Assembly: GCA_001600355.1 (NCBI GenBank)
Contig: BCJU01000002.1
Coordinates: 3,224,001-3,288,000, forward strand
DNA from: Meira nashicola
Taxonomy: Eukaryota > Basidiomycota > Exobasidiomycetes > Exobasidiales > Brachybasidiaceae
Direction of reading: 5' to 3'
Length of the DNA stretch: 64,000 nucleotides
This document shows, in pieces, positions 20,829 through 31,188 of the stretch (the stretch's first letter is position 1; the number at the start of each line of letters is the position of its first letter). The notes under the pieces are model-generated. The model was not told where the DNA came from. It was given only the letters and a program-made list of their open reading frames with translations, and searched no databases. Both the position numbers and the translations under genes were made by a program.

Positions 20829-23800
20829 ATGCCGGTGCCATCGACCAGTGTGGCACAAAAGATGCCCGGAGATTGGGCTCCGAGTGCATATAGAACGGTG
20901 GCATCAGAATTGACAGCTTCAATCGATCTTGGACCATCTGCACCGGAAGTGCTTGACGCTTTAGTATTTTTGCATTTCAGTGTATATGGTCAAGCAGAAA
21001 GGTTGAAGAAGAGACAAGGAAGGACTCTCAAGCTAGGTCCAAGAAGTTTTCTCGATTTTTTGAATCAGTATGTGGCTTTGAGCAACGAAAAGCGAGAAGG
21101 TTTGGAAGAAGAACAACGTCATTTAAATGTAGGTTTGGACAAACTTAAAGAGACTGTTGATGCTGTATCAGAATTACAAAAGAGTTTGGCAGTAAAGAGA
21201 ACGCAATTGGAAGCAAAAAACGCAGAAGCAAACGAAAAATTGCAGAGAATGGTTGCTGATCAAAAGTCCGCAGAAGAACAAAAATCAGCCTCGATTCAGA
21301 TTCAGGCAGACTTGGAGGTTCAGGAACGCGATATAGGAGAACGTCGGGAAGTCGTCATGGCAGATTTAGCAGATGCTGAGCCTGCGGTTCAAGATGCACA
21401 ATCTGCAGTCAGTAACATCAAGAAACAACAATTGACAGAAGTTCGTTCGATGGGTAACCCACCTGCAGCAGTAAAGATTGCGATGGAGAGTGTATGCACT
21501 GCACTTGGACACAAAATCGACAGCTGGAAAACCGTGCAAGGAATCATCAGAAGGGATGATTTCATTGCTTCTATCGTCAACTTTGATACAGACAGGCAAA
21601 TGACTCGTGGCGTTCGGGAACGGATGAAGAGGGACTATTTGAGCAAACCAGATTACAACTTTGAAACGATCAATCGTGCTTCAAAGGCGTGTGGACCCTT
21701 AGCAAAGTGGGTAATCGCACAAGTGCATTTCTCAGAGATTTTGGATCGCGTTGGGCCATTACGTGAAGAAGTGGACTCGCTAGAAAGACAAGCACAGGAG
21801 ACAAAAGAACAAGCTGGTACGATTGTCGATACAATTGCAGAATTGGAGGGAAGTATTGCAAGATACAAAGATGAATATGCAGCATTAATCAGCGAAACAC
21901 AAGCCATCAAAAGTGAAATGGAGCGTGTTCAGACAAGAGTAGATCGAAGTATACAACTATTGGAGAGCCTAGGATCAGAAAAGGAGCGGTGGGATGCAGG
22001 TAGTCGAACATTCGATACTCAAATGAGCACAATTGTTGGAGATGCTCTTCTTTCAGCTGGTTTCTTGACATACGCTGGATTCTTTGATCAACAATACCGC
22101 GAATCAATGTGGCACAATTGGACTTCACACTTGCAACAAGCCAATATAAAATTCAAGCCAGAATTGAGCTTTGCTGATTATTTGTCAACTGCCGATGATA
22201 GATTAAGCTGGCAATCAAGATCTTTGCCTGCTGACAACTTGTGCACTGAAAATGCAATCATGCTCAAGAGATTCAAGCGATTTCCACTAATTATAGATCC
22301 TTCCGGGCAGGCAACCGCTTGGCTTACCAATGAATACCGCGATCGCAAATTGACAGTGACGAGCTTCCTAGATGAAGCTTTCGTAAAGAACTTGGAAAGT
22401 GCATTGCGTTTTGGAAATCCTCTCTTGATTCAAGACGTTGAGCATTTAGACCCAATCATCAATCCGGTTCTGAATGGTGAATTACGAAAGACGGGTGGTC
22501 GTGTATTGATAAGACTTGGGCATCAAGAAATCGACTTTTCACCTTCATTCACCATGTTCCTTTCTACGCGTGATCCATCTGTAGAATTTTCGCCTGACGT
22601 GTGCAGTCGTGTCACGTTTGTCAACTTTACGATGACCAGAAGCAGTCTCCAAAGCCAAAGTCTCGATCAAGTCCTTAAAAGTGAGAGGCCGGATACCGAC
22701 AAAAAGCGGACGGATCTCATGAAGCTTCAAGGTGAATTCCGTCTAAGGCTCCGTCATTTAGAGAAGAGTCTTTTGAATGCTCTGAATGAGAGTCAAGGCA
22801 ATATTTTGGATGACGATAAAGTGATCGATACACTAGAGACGTTAAAGAAGGAGGCAGCAGAGGTGACTACCAAAGTAGAAGAAACAGACGCAATCATGTC
22901 CGAGGTTGATGAGGTGACAAATCAATATCTTCCGCTATCAAAAGCGTGCAGCTCGCTATTCTTTGCTTTGGATCAATTGAATCTTATCAACCACTTTTAC
23001 CAATTCTCTCTTCGATTCTTTTTGGATATCTTTGACTTTGTTTTACGCAGAAATCCGAACTTGAAAGGGGTCACCGATACGAAAGAACGACTCAGTATTC
23101 TGACGAGAGATTTAATCCTTCTTGTTTACAGAAGAACAAGCAGAGCTTTAATGCATCACGATCACCTCATGTTGGCTATGCTTTTGGCCCAAATATGGAT
23201 GCGGGAGACAAGCGATGATGATTCTTTGGATAGTGACGAATTCGACTTTTTACTCGAAGGCGGGGATGCTGTCGGCATTGCTCCTTCTAATGTACAACAG
23301 CATCCTCTTCTCAACGTAGAGCAACAACAAAGGTTGAATGCATTCAAGCGATTGGACTTGTTCAAGAAATTGGAAGCTCACCTAGACGAAAGCGGTTCAT
23401 CGTGGAAGAATTTCCTATCTTCCAATAATCCCGAAAAAGAAGTTCCAATATTCTGGGAAACTGGAAAGGTGACTCAATTTGGTAGTCTGGTTCGCATTGC
23501 ATTGGTGGTGAAATGCTTACGTCCTGATCGTGTGATTCAAGCAGTCACTGTTTTGGTGAATGAAGTATTTGGGTCTGAAATTTTGGCGGAATCGGCATAC
23601 GATCTACAAAATATCGTTGCAGAGGAAGTAGGTCCCGAGACACCTTTAGCATTATGCTCCGTTCCTGGATTCGATGCTGCTTACAGAGTTGACAGTTTGG
23701 TGCGTGCTACTGGAACAAGATGTACTTCCGTCGCTATGGGATCGCAGGAAGGATTCCAATTGGCCGATCAAGCTATTGCTACAGGTGCAAAAACCGGTCA

Positions 23801-25529
23801 ATGGGTTCTACTGAAGAACGTTCATTTAGCACCCTCTTGGCTTTCACAATTGGAAAAGAAGATTCTCGGGCTGAATGCACATCGTAACTTTCGTCTCTTC
23901 ATCACATGCGAAACAAATCCGATCATCCCCGTCAATTTCTTACGTGCTAGTCGGATTTTGATGAACGAACCGCCGCCAGGACTGAAAGCAAACATGATGG
24001 ACTGTTTGCGTGGCATTAATCCCAAGCGGTTTGAACAAGGACCCGTGGAAGTGACAAGAATCTACTTTTTGCTAGCTTTTTTCCATGCAACTTTGATCGA
24101 ACGATTACGATATACACCACTTGGTTGGAGCAAATTATTCGAATTCAATGATTCGGATGCCGAAGCGGCACTTACTACAATTGAAGTTTGGGTTAATCGC
24201 GTGGCAAAGGGCAGAAGCAACATTGATCCGCAAGCCGTACCTTGGGACGCCCTCAAAACGCTCTTAAAGCAGAGTGTTTATGGTGGAAAGATTGATAATA
24301 ATGCCGATCAACTATTGTTGGATAGCTTTGTGGATGGTATCTTTACGCCACAAGCATACGAAACGGCTTTCAAGCTTGTAGATGTGCAAGATGACGAAGG
24401 TCAAAGCAGCGGTAGTAGCAATGGAGGTACAAATGTGATTGGCAATCTGACGGCACCCGAAGGAACAAAAATGGATATGTTCTTAGATTGGGTGAGCAGT
24501 TTACCCGAGCAACAACCACCACAATGGCTCGCTTTACCATCGACTGCTGAAAAGGTGATTGCAACCGCTCAGGGTACAGCATTACTCAATAAATTAGTTC
24601 GCATGCGTCAATTATCCGATGATGATGACGACGAAGATAATTCAGCCAACGCTACGAATGGCAATACGAATGGTCAATCTGATGGAAATGCAAATGGAAC
24701 TACGTCTACTCAACCGGCATGGATGAAAGCATTAAATCAAAACGTCCAAGAATGGCTACAATTGTTGCCTTCCGAATTGACAAAGTTTAAAGCAAACGCA
24801 GAAAGTATGACGAATCCACTCTTTCGATTTTGGGCACGCGAATATCGTATCGGTACAGAGCTCTTAAAAAGGGTCAGATTAGATTTTGAAGAAGTCAGTG
24901 AAGTGTGTCAAGGTGTTCGAAGACAAACGAATCATAATCGATCTTTGTTGAGTGATTTAGCTAAAGGTTCGATTCCATCTCTGTGGAAGCAACAATATAC
25001 AGTGCCCAAATCGATGACATTGCCGCAATGGGTTGCCGATTTACGCTCCAGATTACAGCAGCTTGAAAAGATTACACGAGAAAATTCTACGACCAGATTC
25101 GAATTATTCTCTATCAATTTAGGACAACTTTTCGTTCCAAGTGCTTACCTCACCGCAACAAGACAAGCGATCGCAAATCGAAATAAGATCAGTTTGGAAA
25201 ATTTAGAATTACGTTTGAACGTTGAAGATGGTGGAGCAACAATGGGAGGATTTGCAATCGAAGGATTACGATTGGAAGGCGCGATATGGAATAGAGATCA
25301 TCTCGAACTGAATGATGGTAGTACAACCAATTTGGATAAAAGTACATTGGCCTGGTCTTCAATCAGTTCAACAGATGAAAAAGCAGATCTGGGAACGGAC
25401 AAAGTACCTCTTAGCCTTTATTTGAATGGTGATCGAAGTGTATCATTATTCCACGTTCACCTTTACGCCAAAAAAGGTTTAACGCCTGGCTTGATTGCAA
25501 AACGTGCTGTTGCATTACGTGCAGCATAG
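20829..25529 (+). CDS. dyn2: Cytoplasmic dynein heavy chain, C-terminal half (split motor, Dyn2-like)
   Basis: Minus-end microtubule motor subunit, C-terminal half only. After a short lead, the product has the end of the AAA4 linker (LGPRSFLDFLNQYVAL), stalk coiled coil 1 (about 85-215), the microtubule-binding tip (VRSMGNPPAAVKIAMESV to about 320), stalk coiled coil 2, AAA5 with the strut (PLIIDPSGQATAWL, FLSTRDPSVEFSPDVCSRVTFVNFT), AAA6 (GAKTGQWVLLKNVHLAPSW) and the C-terminal domain. The tail, linker and AAA1-4 are absent, and the upstream neighbour is a divergent unrelated gene. U. maydis is known to encode its heavy chain as two genes split here. The frame is open from 20619, but the 70 extra residues look non-coding, so I start at 20829 (1566 residues). 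Confidence 0.9.
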   Translation: MPVPSTSVAQKMPGDWAPSAYRTVASELTASIDLGPSAPEVLDALVFLHFSVYGQAERLKKRQGRTLKLGPRSFLDFLNQYVALSNEKREGLEEEQRHLNVGLDKLKETVDAVSELQKSLAVKRTQLEAKNAEANEKLQRMVADQKSAEEQKSASIQIQADLEVQERDIGERREVVMADLADAEPAVQDAQSAVSNIKKQQLTEVRSMGNPPAAVKIAMESVCTALGHKIDSWKTVQGIIRRDDFIASIVNFDTDRQMTRGVRERMKRDYLSKPDYNFETINRASKACGPLAKWVIAQVHFSEILDRVGPLREEVDSLERQAQETKEQAGTIVDTIAELEGSIARYKDEYAALISETQAIKSEMERVQTRVDRSIQLLESLGSEKERWDAGSRTFDTQMSTIVGDALLSAGFLTYAGFFDQQYRESMWHNWTSHLQQANIKFKPELSFADYLSTADDRLSWQSRSLPADNLCTENAIMLKRFKRFPLIIDPSGQATAWLTNEYRDRKLTVTSFLDEAFVKNLESALRFGNPLLIQDVEHLDPIINPVLNGELRKTGGRVLIRLGHQEIDFSPSFTMFLSTRDPSVEFSPDVCSRVTFVNFTMTRSSLQSQSLDQVLKSERPDTDKKRTDLMKLQGEFRLRLRHLEKSLLNALNESQGNILDDDKVIDTLETLKKEAAEVTTKVEETDAIMSEVDEVTNQYLPLSKACSSLFFALDQLNLINHFYQFSLRFFLDIFDFVLRRNPNLKGVTDTKERLSILTRDLILLVYRRTSRALMHHDHLMLAMLLAQIWMRETSDDDSLDSDEFDFLLEGGDAVGIAPSNVQQHPLLNVEQQQRLNAFKRLDLFKKLEAHLDESGSSWKNFLSSNNPEKEVPIFWETGKVTQFGSLVRIALVVKCLRPDRVIQAVTVLVNEVFGSEILAESAYDLQNIVAEEVGPETPLALCSVPGFDAAYRVDSLVRATGTRCTSVAMGSQEGFQLADQAIATGAKTGQWVLLKNVHLAPSWLSQLEKKILGLNAHRNFRLFITCETNPIIPVNFLRASRILMNEPPPGLKANMMDCLRGINPKRFEQGPVEVTRIYFLLAFFHATLIERLRYTPLGWSKLFEFNDSDAEAALTTIEVWVNRVAKGRSNIDPQAVPWDALKTLLKQSVYGGKIDNNADQLLLDSFVDGIFTPQAYETAFKLVDVQDDEGQSSGSSNGGTNVIGNLTAPEGTKMDMFLDWVSSLPEQQPPQWLALPSTAEKVIATAQGTALLNKLVRMRQLSDDDDDEDNSANATNGNTNGQSDGNANGTTSTQPAWMKALNQNVQEWLQLLPSELTKFKANAESMTNPLFRFWAREYRIGTELLKRVRLDFEEVSEVCQGVRRQTNHNRSLLSDLAKGSIPSLWKQQYTVPKSMTLPQWVADLRSRLQQLEKITRENSTTRFELFSINLGQLFVPSAYLTATRQAIANRNKISLENLELRLNVEDGGATMGGFAIEGLRLEGAIWNRDHLELNDGSTTNLDKSTLAWSSISSTDEKADLGTDKVPLSLYLNGDRSVSLFHVHLYAKKGLTPGLIAKRAVALRAA

Positions 25530-26037
25530 AATTTTATCAATATATACCATTTATCTCGATCCAAATTTTAAAGTTGTGTGAATGATTGGATTTCGTGATG
25601 GACAATAGAGCTCAGTGGTCCGTGCAATTCTTATAGATATAACTCTTGTGACTTGCGAAGCGCCCGCCGGCACCGCGCTTATGAAGTACACAACTTACGC
25701 TATCCATTCTTCGTGTTGTTGTTTTGTCCTGACATACCATCTTGGCCGATTAATAAACCGGTACCGCCCAACATTTCCTCACTACTTGTATCTTTGAAGA
25801 GCAGCAGCATTAGCTGCTGCAAAGTGAACAAGAGTGAAATTGTACGATCCTTCCTTTATTGTGCTCCTAATTTGGCACAAGGATTAAAAGCAACGTCTAA
25901 GGTGAGTGTGTAAAAGTTATCCAAACTTACTCCTGACTAATTACATCCATCACAATTGTCTTCTTCTTCTACCTGTTCTCTAGCTGTCATACATCAGTAA
26001 GCCAACTTTTCAGTCCGATTTTGAATTTAAACGTACA
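25530..26037 (+). other. Intergenic/5' leader of POP with a likely leader intron at 25902-25983
   Basis: Upstream of the canonical POP, a good intron candidate (82 nt) starts GTGAGTGT, has CTGACTAAT as branch region and a pyrimidine tract, and ends TTCTCTAG. The frame is open on both sides: an ORF from 25653 joined across it, phase 0, runs into the POP ATG at 26038 and would add about 101 residues. The added sequence has no motif I recognise, so I take the intron as 5' UTR. A weak tRNA-like stretch near 25600 does not fold. Confidence 0.5.
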
Positions 26038-28398
26038 ATGGCTTCATCCACAAATCCTTATCCTCAAGCCCCAGGTTGGGACCCAAAAAAGACGCCATTC
26101 CCCCAAACACGTCGTTGTGACAAGGTATTCACCCATAAATCAGCCGAAAAAGGTGAAGTGAATGTGCCCGATCCATATCATTATCTTGAAGAACCACCTT
26201 CCCAGTCAAAAGAAACAAAGGCATTCTGTGAAGCCCAAGCTGCGTTCACTCAACAGTATGTAGATCAATGCAAAGATTTGAAGGAGTTTAGACAAATTTT
26301 GGATAACGTCGTCAATTACCCTCGTTTCAGCACGCCTCGTTCGGTTGGACCAGCAGATGATGTGACGTATTATTATACATTCAACAATGGTTTAGATGCT
26401 CAATCTACTTGGTACAAAGTATCACCTCAAGAATTGCTAAATGCTGAAAGTTCAGGCTACAAATCTCCGCCGGGTCAACAATTCTTCAATGAAAATTTGA
26501 TGAGCAAAGATGGTACAACAACTGTTGGAAACTTTTATTTCTCTCACTCTGGTAAGACAGCTGCATATACCGTTACCCACCGCGGCTCTGATTGGTATTC
26601 CGTCTATTTCCGTGATACGTTCAAGCCGTTCACAGAACAACCAGAGGATGCAAAAGTTGCTGCAAAAGGAGGTCCTGATTGTTTGACAGATGTGATTCAT
26701 CACGTAAAATTTTCGGGTGTCTCATGGTCAAAGGATGACAAAGGTGTATTTTATCAACGTCTTGCCCATACCGATGGACAAGACCAAGGGACCGAAACAA
26801 GTGTTGCAAAGGATGCTGAGGTATGGTATCACAAACTTGGCACAAGTCAAGATGAGGATATTTTGATCATTAACAAAGATCCAGATCTGGAATCCAACAT
26901 TTGGGGAGCGCACACAACCGATGATGGTAAATGGTTGATGGTCAGCAGCTTCAAGGGAACCGAGCAAAAGTCACGATTGTACGTCGCACCATTGGATCCT
27001 CAAACAGGTATCACTGCCGATCTAAAGTGGATTTCAATCGCTCCTGAGTTTGCATTTTACTTGTCTTATATCACCAATGATGGTAATGACTTTTACTTCA
27101 TGACCAACAAAGATGCACCTAATTGGAAGATCGTTCGTGCCAGCGTAGATCCTAGCCAGGCCAAAAAGGTAGAACATCTTCGAGATTTAAAAGATGCAGC
27201 TACTTTGGAAGATATTGTCAAGGAGGACAAGGAAGCCACTCTGGATGAAGCTATTGTCGTTGCGCAAAATAAGCTCTTGGTATGGTACGTGAAGGATGTA
27301 AAGAACGAACTGTATCAATACGAGCTTAAAACTGGAGAGAAGATCAGACGTCTCTTACCTGAATTACTCGGTACCATCTCATCCGTCAGTGGACGAAAGA
27401 AAGATAATCATGCTTTCATCTCTGTCACTTCTTTCACTTCGCCGGGATTGGTGTATAGATTGAACTGGAGTGAGAACGGTAGTCAAGAAACAAAAGCGGA
27501 ACCAACAATCGTTCAACATCGAGCAACAAAAGTATCAGGCATAGATTTGAATGCTTTTACCACTCAACAAATCTTTATTACCAGCAAAGATGGCACGAAA
27601 GTTCCAGTTTATTTGACACATCTAAAAAGTCGCAAATTTGATGGCACTGCCCCAGCATGGATATACGCTTATGGTGGATTCGCCCATAGTTTGATGCCAA
27701 CCTTTAGTCCTAGATTATTGAGTTGGATCGGCAGTTATGATGGTGTTTTGGCATGGGTGAACGCAAGAGGAGGATCTGAATATGGCGAAGATTGGCATAA
27801 TGCGGGTAACTTTGCTAATAAACAAAATTGCTTCGATGACATCATTTGGACTGCTAAACATTTAGTCGACGAAAAGATTGCGGCAAAAGGCAAGTTGATT
27901 GTTAATGGAGGTAGTAATGGTGGTTTGATGGCAATGGCTGTTGCTAATCAAGCACCTGAAGGTTTATTAGGCGCAGTTTTGGCAGAAGTGGGAGTTTTAG
28001 ATATGTTACGCTTTCAACATTTCACTGCAGGTGTATTTTGGACGCAAGAATTCGGTAATCCAGATGAACCGGAAGCGTTTGATTACATTTACAAATATAG
28101 TCCTCTGCACAATGTTGATACAAGCAAGACATATCCTTTGGTTTTGTTGACAACTGCAGATCATGATGATCGTGTTTCACCGCTTCATTCTTTCAAACAA
28201 ATTGCTGAATTGCAATATCGTCTACCAAACAATCCTCAACCGTTGCTGTTGCGTGTTACTATGGATGCCGGTCATGGAGCTTCAAATAGTCTAACTAAAC
28301 TTTTGGAAGAGGCTTCTATCAAGTATTGCCTCACCGCTCATGTTTTGGGTCTCAAGCGTCAACCGTTACCTGGATCTTTACCTTTTAGTAAACAATGA
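26038..28398 (+). CDS. Prolyl oligopeptidase (canonical, cytosolic)
   Basis: Serine peptidase S9A (EC 3.4.21.26) that cleaves short peptides after proline. It has 786 residues, no signal peptide and no intron in the coding region. The N terminus reads YPQAPGWDPKKTPFPQTRR, then comes the seven-bladed propeller (about 80-470), then the alpha/beta-hydrolase domain. The catalytic residues are all there: Ser626 in NGGSNGGLM, Asp710 in ADHDDRV with substrate-binding Arg712, and His746 in DAGHG. NARGGSEYGEDWH is the usual family signature. It is the likely ancestral type for the secreted paralogues nearby, from which it differs in lacking a leader and in keeping all active-site residues. Product length and motifs are typical. 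Confidence 0.93.
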   Translation: MASSTNPYPQAPGWDPKKTPFPQTRRCDKVFTHKSAEKGEVNVPDPYHYLEEPPSQSKETKAFCEAQAAFTQQYVDQCKDLKEFRQILDNVVNYPRFSTPRSVGPADDVTYYYTFNNGLDAQSTWYKVSPQELLNAESSGYKSPPGQQFFNENLMSKDGTTTVGNFYFSHSGKTAAYTVTHRGSDWYSVYFRDTFKPFTEQPEDAKVAAKGGPDCLTDVIHHVKFSGVSWSKDDKGVFYQRLAHTDGQDQGTETSVAKDAEVWYHKLGTSQDEDILIINKDPDLESNIWGAHTTDDGKWLMVSSFKGTEQKSRLYVAPLDPQTGITADLKWISIAPEFAFYLSYITNDGNDFYFMTNKDAPNWKIVRASVDPSQAKKVEHLRDLKDAATLEDIVKEDKEATLDEAIVVAQNKLLVWYVKDVKNELYQYELKTGEKIRRLLPELLGTISSVSGRKKDNHAFISVTSFTSPGLVYRLNWSENGSQETKAEPTIVQHRATKVSGIDLNAFTTQQIFITSKDGTKVPVYLTHLKSRKFDGTAPAWIYAYGGFAHSLMPTFSPRLLSWIGSYDGVLAWVNARGGSEYGEDWHNAGNFANKQNCFDDIIWTAKHLVDEKIAAKGKLIVNGGSNGGLMAMAVANQAPEGLLGAVLAEVGVLDMLRFQHFTAGVFWTQEFGNPDEPEAFDYIYKYSPLHNVDTSKTYPLVLLTTADHDDRVSPLHSFKQIAELQYRLPNNPQPLLLRVTMDAGHGASNSLTKLLEEASIKYCLTAHVLGLKRQPLPGSLPFSKQ

Positions 28399-28757
28399 TG
28401 AATCACATGTGTAAACTTTGTGTATGATAACAATCATGTGTAGATTATATTTGTTCCGATAAATCAACTACAGTTGTGCCGTTTTTCCCGCGGGCCGCAA
28501 AGCAATGAAAACTGATTCCGGTTAAACTTTGTCATACACAGGTACTATTGTTGTTGGCCGCTCTTTACTCGAAAGAAAGAAGGTTCGAAATGCATTATTG
28601 TATTTTGAGCGGCGTGCGCGTTTGCTATTGATAGAATCGATTCAAACTTGGCACAATTTTCGATTCCTCTTGTCAAATGATTTAACACAAGCTATTTCTT
28701 TAAATTTTTACAATTTCGTCCCCACTATCAATCCTCTTCTCGTTTTATCCTTACAAA
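28399..28757. other. Intergenic
   Basis: A 359-base gap between the canonical POP and the first small secreted protein copy. I see no RNA gene or conserved ORF; a 103-codon frame at 28529-28840 is a shadow overlapping the next gene. Confidence 0.4.
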
Positions 28758-29515
28758 ATGCGTTTCACGTCAAAGCTTTCTTTAATCTTTGTCACCTTGG
28801 CAAGCATATCCTTGGCTTCTGCCGATCAAACTCTTGCTGATGCGCCTCAAGGAAGTAATAGTACATCTTTACACATACCAGACGATCAACCCGACTTTTT
28901 CTTTTATGGAGCAAGTAAAGATGCAACCGGTCATTCTATGCTTGCAAATGAAGAACAAATTTCACAAGCAATGAAATGGGGACAAAAGTTTTATTTTGAT
29001 CAATTGATTGATAGACCAAAAGAATTTATTCCTTCTTCGGCTTTTGATATTCCTTCAATTTCGGATTATGATAAACGTGAAAATATTGGACCTGGAGCGG
29101 ATTTTATGTTAAGTTGTTATACACCTGAAGTTTTTAAACTTCAACATGCATTAAACGTAAAATGCAGTAAAAATTCAGATTGTGATCATTCTTATTTCGT
29201 TACTTCAATTTGGGGAACAGTTGGTAAAATGGATTGGGAAAAAGATGGAATTTTATTACGTTCTTGTGCAATTTTAATCGTTAGCGGAAAAGGATGTAAT
29301 TTCCCCGATGGACCAACATGCAAAATGAGCCTTTATAAAGATTTAACTAAAAAAGCAGACGCTCCAAGTGTTGAAGCAAAACAAATGTTCAATTCGGTCC
29401 TGTGCATTCGATTAATAAAGTGCAAAAAAGATTGAAAAACTTTGCTAAAAAGACTCAACAACAAATCACATTACCCGACGGAAGCTTGACCGAAGATGAT
29501 CCCAAAAACGAGTGA
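28758..29515 (+). pseudogene. Small secreted six-cysteine family, copy 1, frameshifted near its 3' end
   Basis: The frame from 28758 (225 residues) has a signal peptide (KLSLIFVTLASISLASA) and then the family body: FFYGASKDATGHSM, a hydrophobic segment, FMLSCYTPEVFKLQHALNVKC, then SIWGTVGKMDWEKDGILLRSC, CNFPDGPTC. Near 29386 the frame shifts. The next frame continues with QFGPVHSINKV and ends QQITLPDGSLTED before a TGA at 29515, matching the C termini of the other three copies. A single missing base at about 29386 explains it. Either the tail was lost recently or the base is an assembly error. Function is unknown; it is one of four copies here. Confidence 0.75.
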
Positions 29516-30191
29516 ACGAACAGCCCAGATTAAACACTTTCTAATTTAGCCCCGCGCTTTTAAACTTCTTTTTTATTTTATTTAATAGCTTTTTATAAAA
29601 TACTCAGTAGCTTACCATTCCGTGTTTTAATTTTATCACTCTTTTTAATTCAGCCACAAAGTTTTATCTGACATTTAATTGCCGTGCGAGACAAACTCAA
29701 TGATGATTAAATTGATCCCATGACCTTTAAAATTTATATTAGCGGTCTTTTCAACTTTTAGCATCAGCAGCGTTCCGTAACTTTTTAAAATACAATTCCA
29801 ATCATGACTAAAGCATAACAAAGAGTTGAATGCTAAGTATGACCTCATAACTACGCCAACATATATATGCCGGCGGATGCTGTTTTGGCGCCCATATTAT
29901 GATTATTATTTAGAATGAGATCATAAAAGTATAATAAGTTCAGCTTTGTTATTGACCTAAAAACCGGCGGCTGCTGTTTTAAGTTCGGAATTTCTCATTT
30001 GGTCAGAAGTGAAATATCATTTAAGTATCAATTATGATCTTATGACCTTTTGAAATGTTCACCTAAGTTGCACCATTTCTTTCATATCATCGTCATAAAT
30101 TATATAAGAAGCTTAGTTTCACAAAATATGTTTATCCATTCTCCCTCAAACATCTTTCTTCAACCTTCTCTTCCCAAACATATTCTTCAAA
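29516..30191. other. AT-rich intergenic with a short direct repeat
   Basis: A 676-base AT-rich stretch. The 17-base word CCGGCGG(A/C)TGCTGTTTT occurs at 29870-29886 and 29964-29980. Several ATGATCTTATGACC-like words recur. I see no gene. Confidence 0.45.
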
Positions 30192-30773
30192 ATGGTTTTT
30201 CTTTTTAAACATCTATTCTTGCTCGTCATGCTCGTTTTGGTCAATGCAGCATTATGTCTTGCTCAAAACAAGGGCACAGGCACAGGCACAGGAAGCGGTT
30301 CTAGCTCTGGTAAACCACCTACGTATCCACCCTATGGTGGTGGTGGTAATGGTAATGGTAATGGTAAACCTCCTTCATGGCCTCCTTATGGTGGTGGTGG
30401 CAGCAATCCCAAACCTCCTATGTGGCCTCCTTATGGTGGTGGTAGTGGTGGCAGTAATCCTAAACCACCTACATGGCCACCCTATGGAGGTGGTGGTAAT
30501 AGTAAACCACCTACGTATCCACCCTACGGTGGTGGTGGTGGTGGTGGTGGTGGAGGTAATGGTCAACCTCCTACTTGGCCACCTTATGGTGGTGGTTCGG
30601 GAAATGGTAATAGAAATCCGCCTCAATATGGTCCTCCAAGTGGTAAACCAGGCTCAAGTCCGTATTGGCAACCTCCTCCGCAAACAACAGGAGGCAATAA
30701 TCCATATTGGCAACCTCCAAAGACAAGTCAACCACCTCACAAACGTAGTAATCGAGCTTTACCTTTACGCTAA
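30192..30773 (+). CDS. Secreted PPYGGG-repeat protein
   Basis: A 193-residue single-exon gene. The signal peptide is FLLVMLVLVNAALCLAQ. The mature part is almost wholly low-complexity: about six copies of PP(T/S/M)(Y/W)PPYGGG separated by Gly/Asn/Ser-rich runs, then PPQYGPPSGKPG and two near-identical PYWQPP motifs (about 155-180) before a basic tail. Such Pro/Tyr/Gly/Trp-rich secreted proteins are found in fungal cell walls and adhesive layers; that role is inference. The repeats are also a minisatellite at DNA level (about 30310-30600), so copy number may vary between strains. The promoter region is AT-rich with TATATAAG near 30107. Confidence 0.75.
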   Translation: MVFLFKHLFLLVMLVLVNAALCLAQNKGTGTGTGSGSSSGKPPTYPPYGGGGNGNGNGKPPSWPPYGGGGSNPKPPMWPPYGGGSGGSNPKPPTWPPYGGGGNSKPPTYPPYGGGGGGGGGGNGQPPTWPPYGGGSGNGNRNPPQYGPPSGKPGSSPYWQPPPQTTGGNNPYWQPPKTSQPPHKRSNRALPLR

Positions 30774-31188
30774 ACAAGTAGAGATTCATTAAAGACTTCT
30801 TTGGCTATGAAATATTATGATTTAATTTTTAACAAGATGAATATCTTCTTATAAGTTCTATAGTTTAAATAAAATGTTGTTCATCATTTATTTATTTATT
30901 CTTCTTTTTTGTGTTTGTGCTCGTTTACAAGTTCTACTATCGTATCATAACAAGTCTTCGTTCAACAGTGTGCTTGAGTTGTTAATCTTATATTCCAGAT
31001 AAATAAAATGATTGCGTCATCTTTTTGATCATAACATAAAATTCAAAAACAGCAATTTGGCGTTCGAAGTCATAATTCAAAGTGCTCACAATCCCAAGAA
31101 TCGGACCGTAGAAACAATATACATATAAGTATAACAAGATGCAAAATGTTTAGAGGGGTTTAAAGTAGAATTCAATCAGAGCAATCAG
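30774..31188. other. Intergenic
   Basis: A 415-base AT-rich gap. The missing N-terminal 430 codons of the following POP fragment are not found here, so the truncation is a real loss and not an overlooked exon. I see nothing else. Confidence 0.4.

Noticed and set aside
25590..25680. tRNA-like A-box text (GAGCTCAGTGGTC)
   Set aside because: No matching B-box and no cloverleaf stems could be formed around it.
26038..28398. POPB-type macrocyclase for cyclic peptide toxins
   Set aside because: The gene looks like an ordinary cytosolic POP, and no short precursor peptide gene is seen near it.
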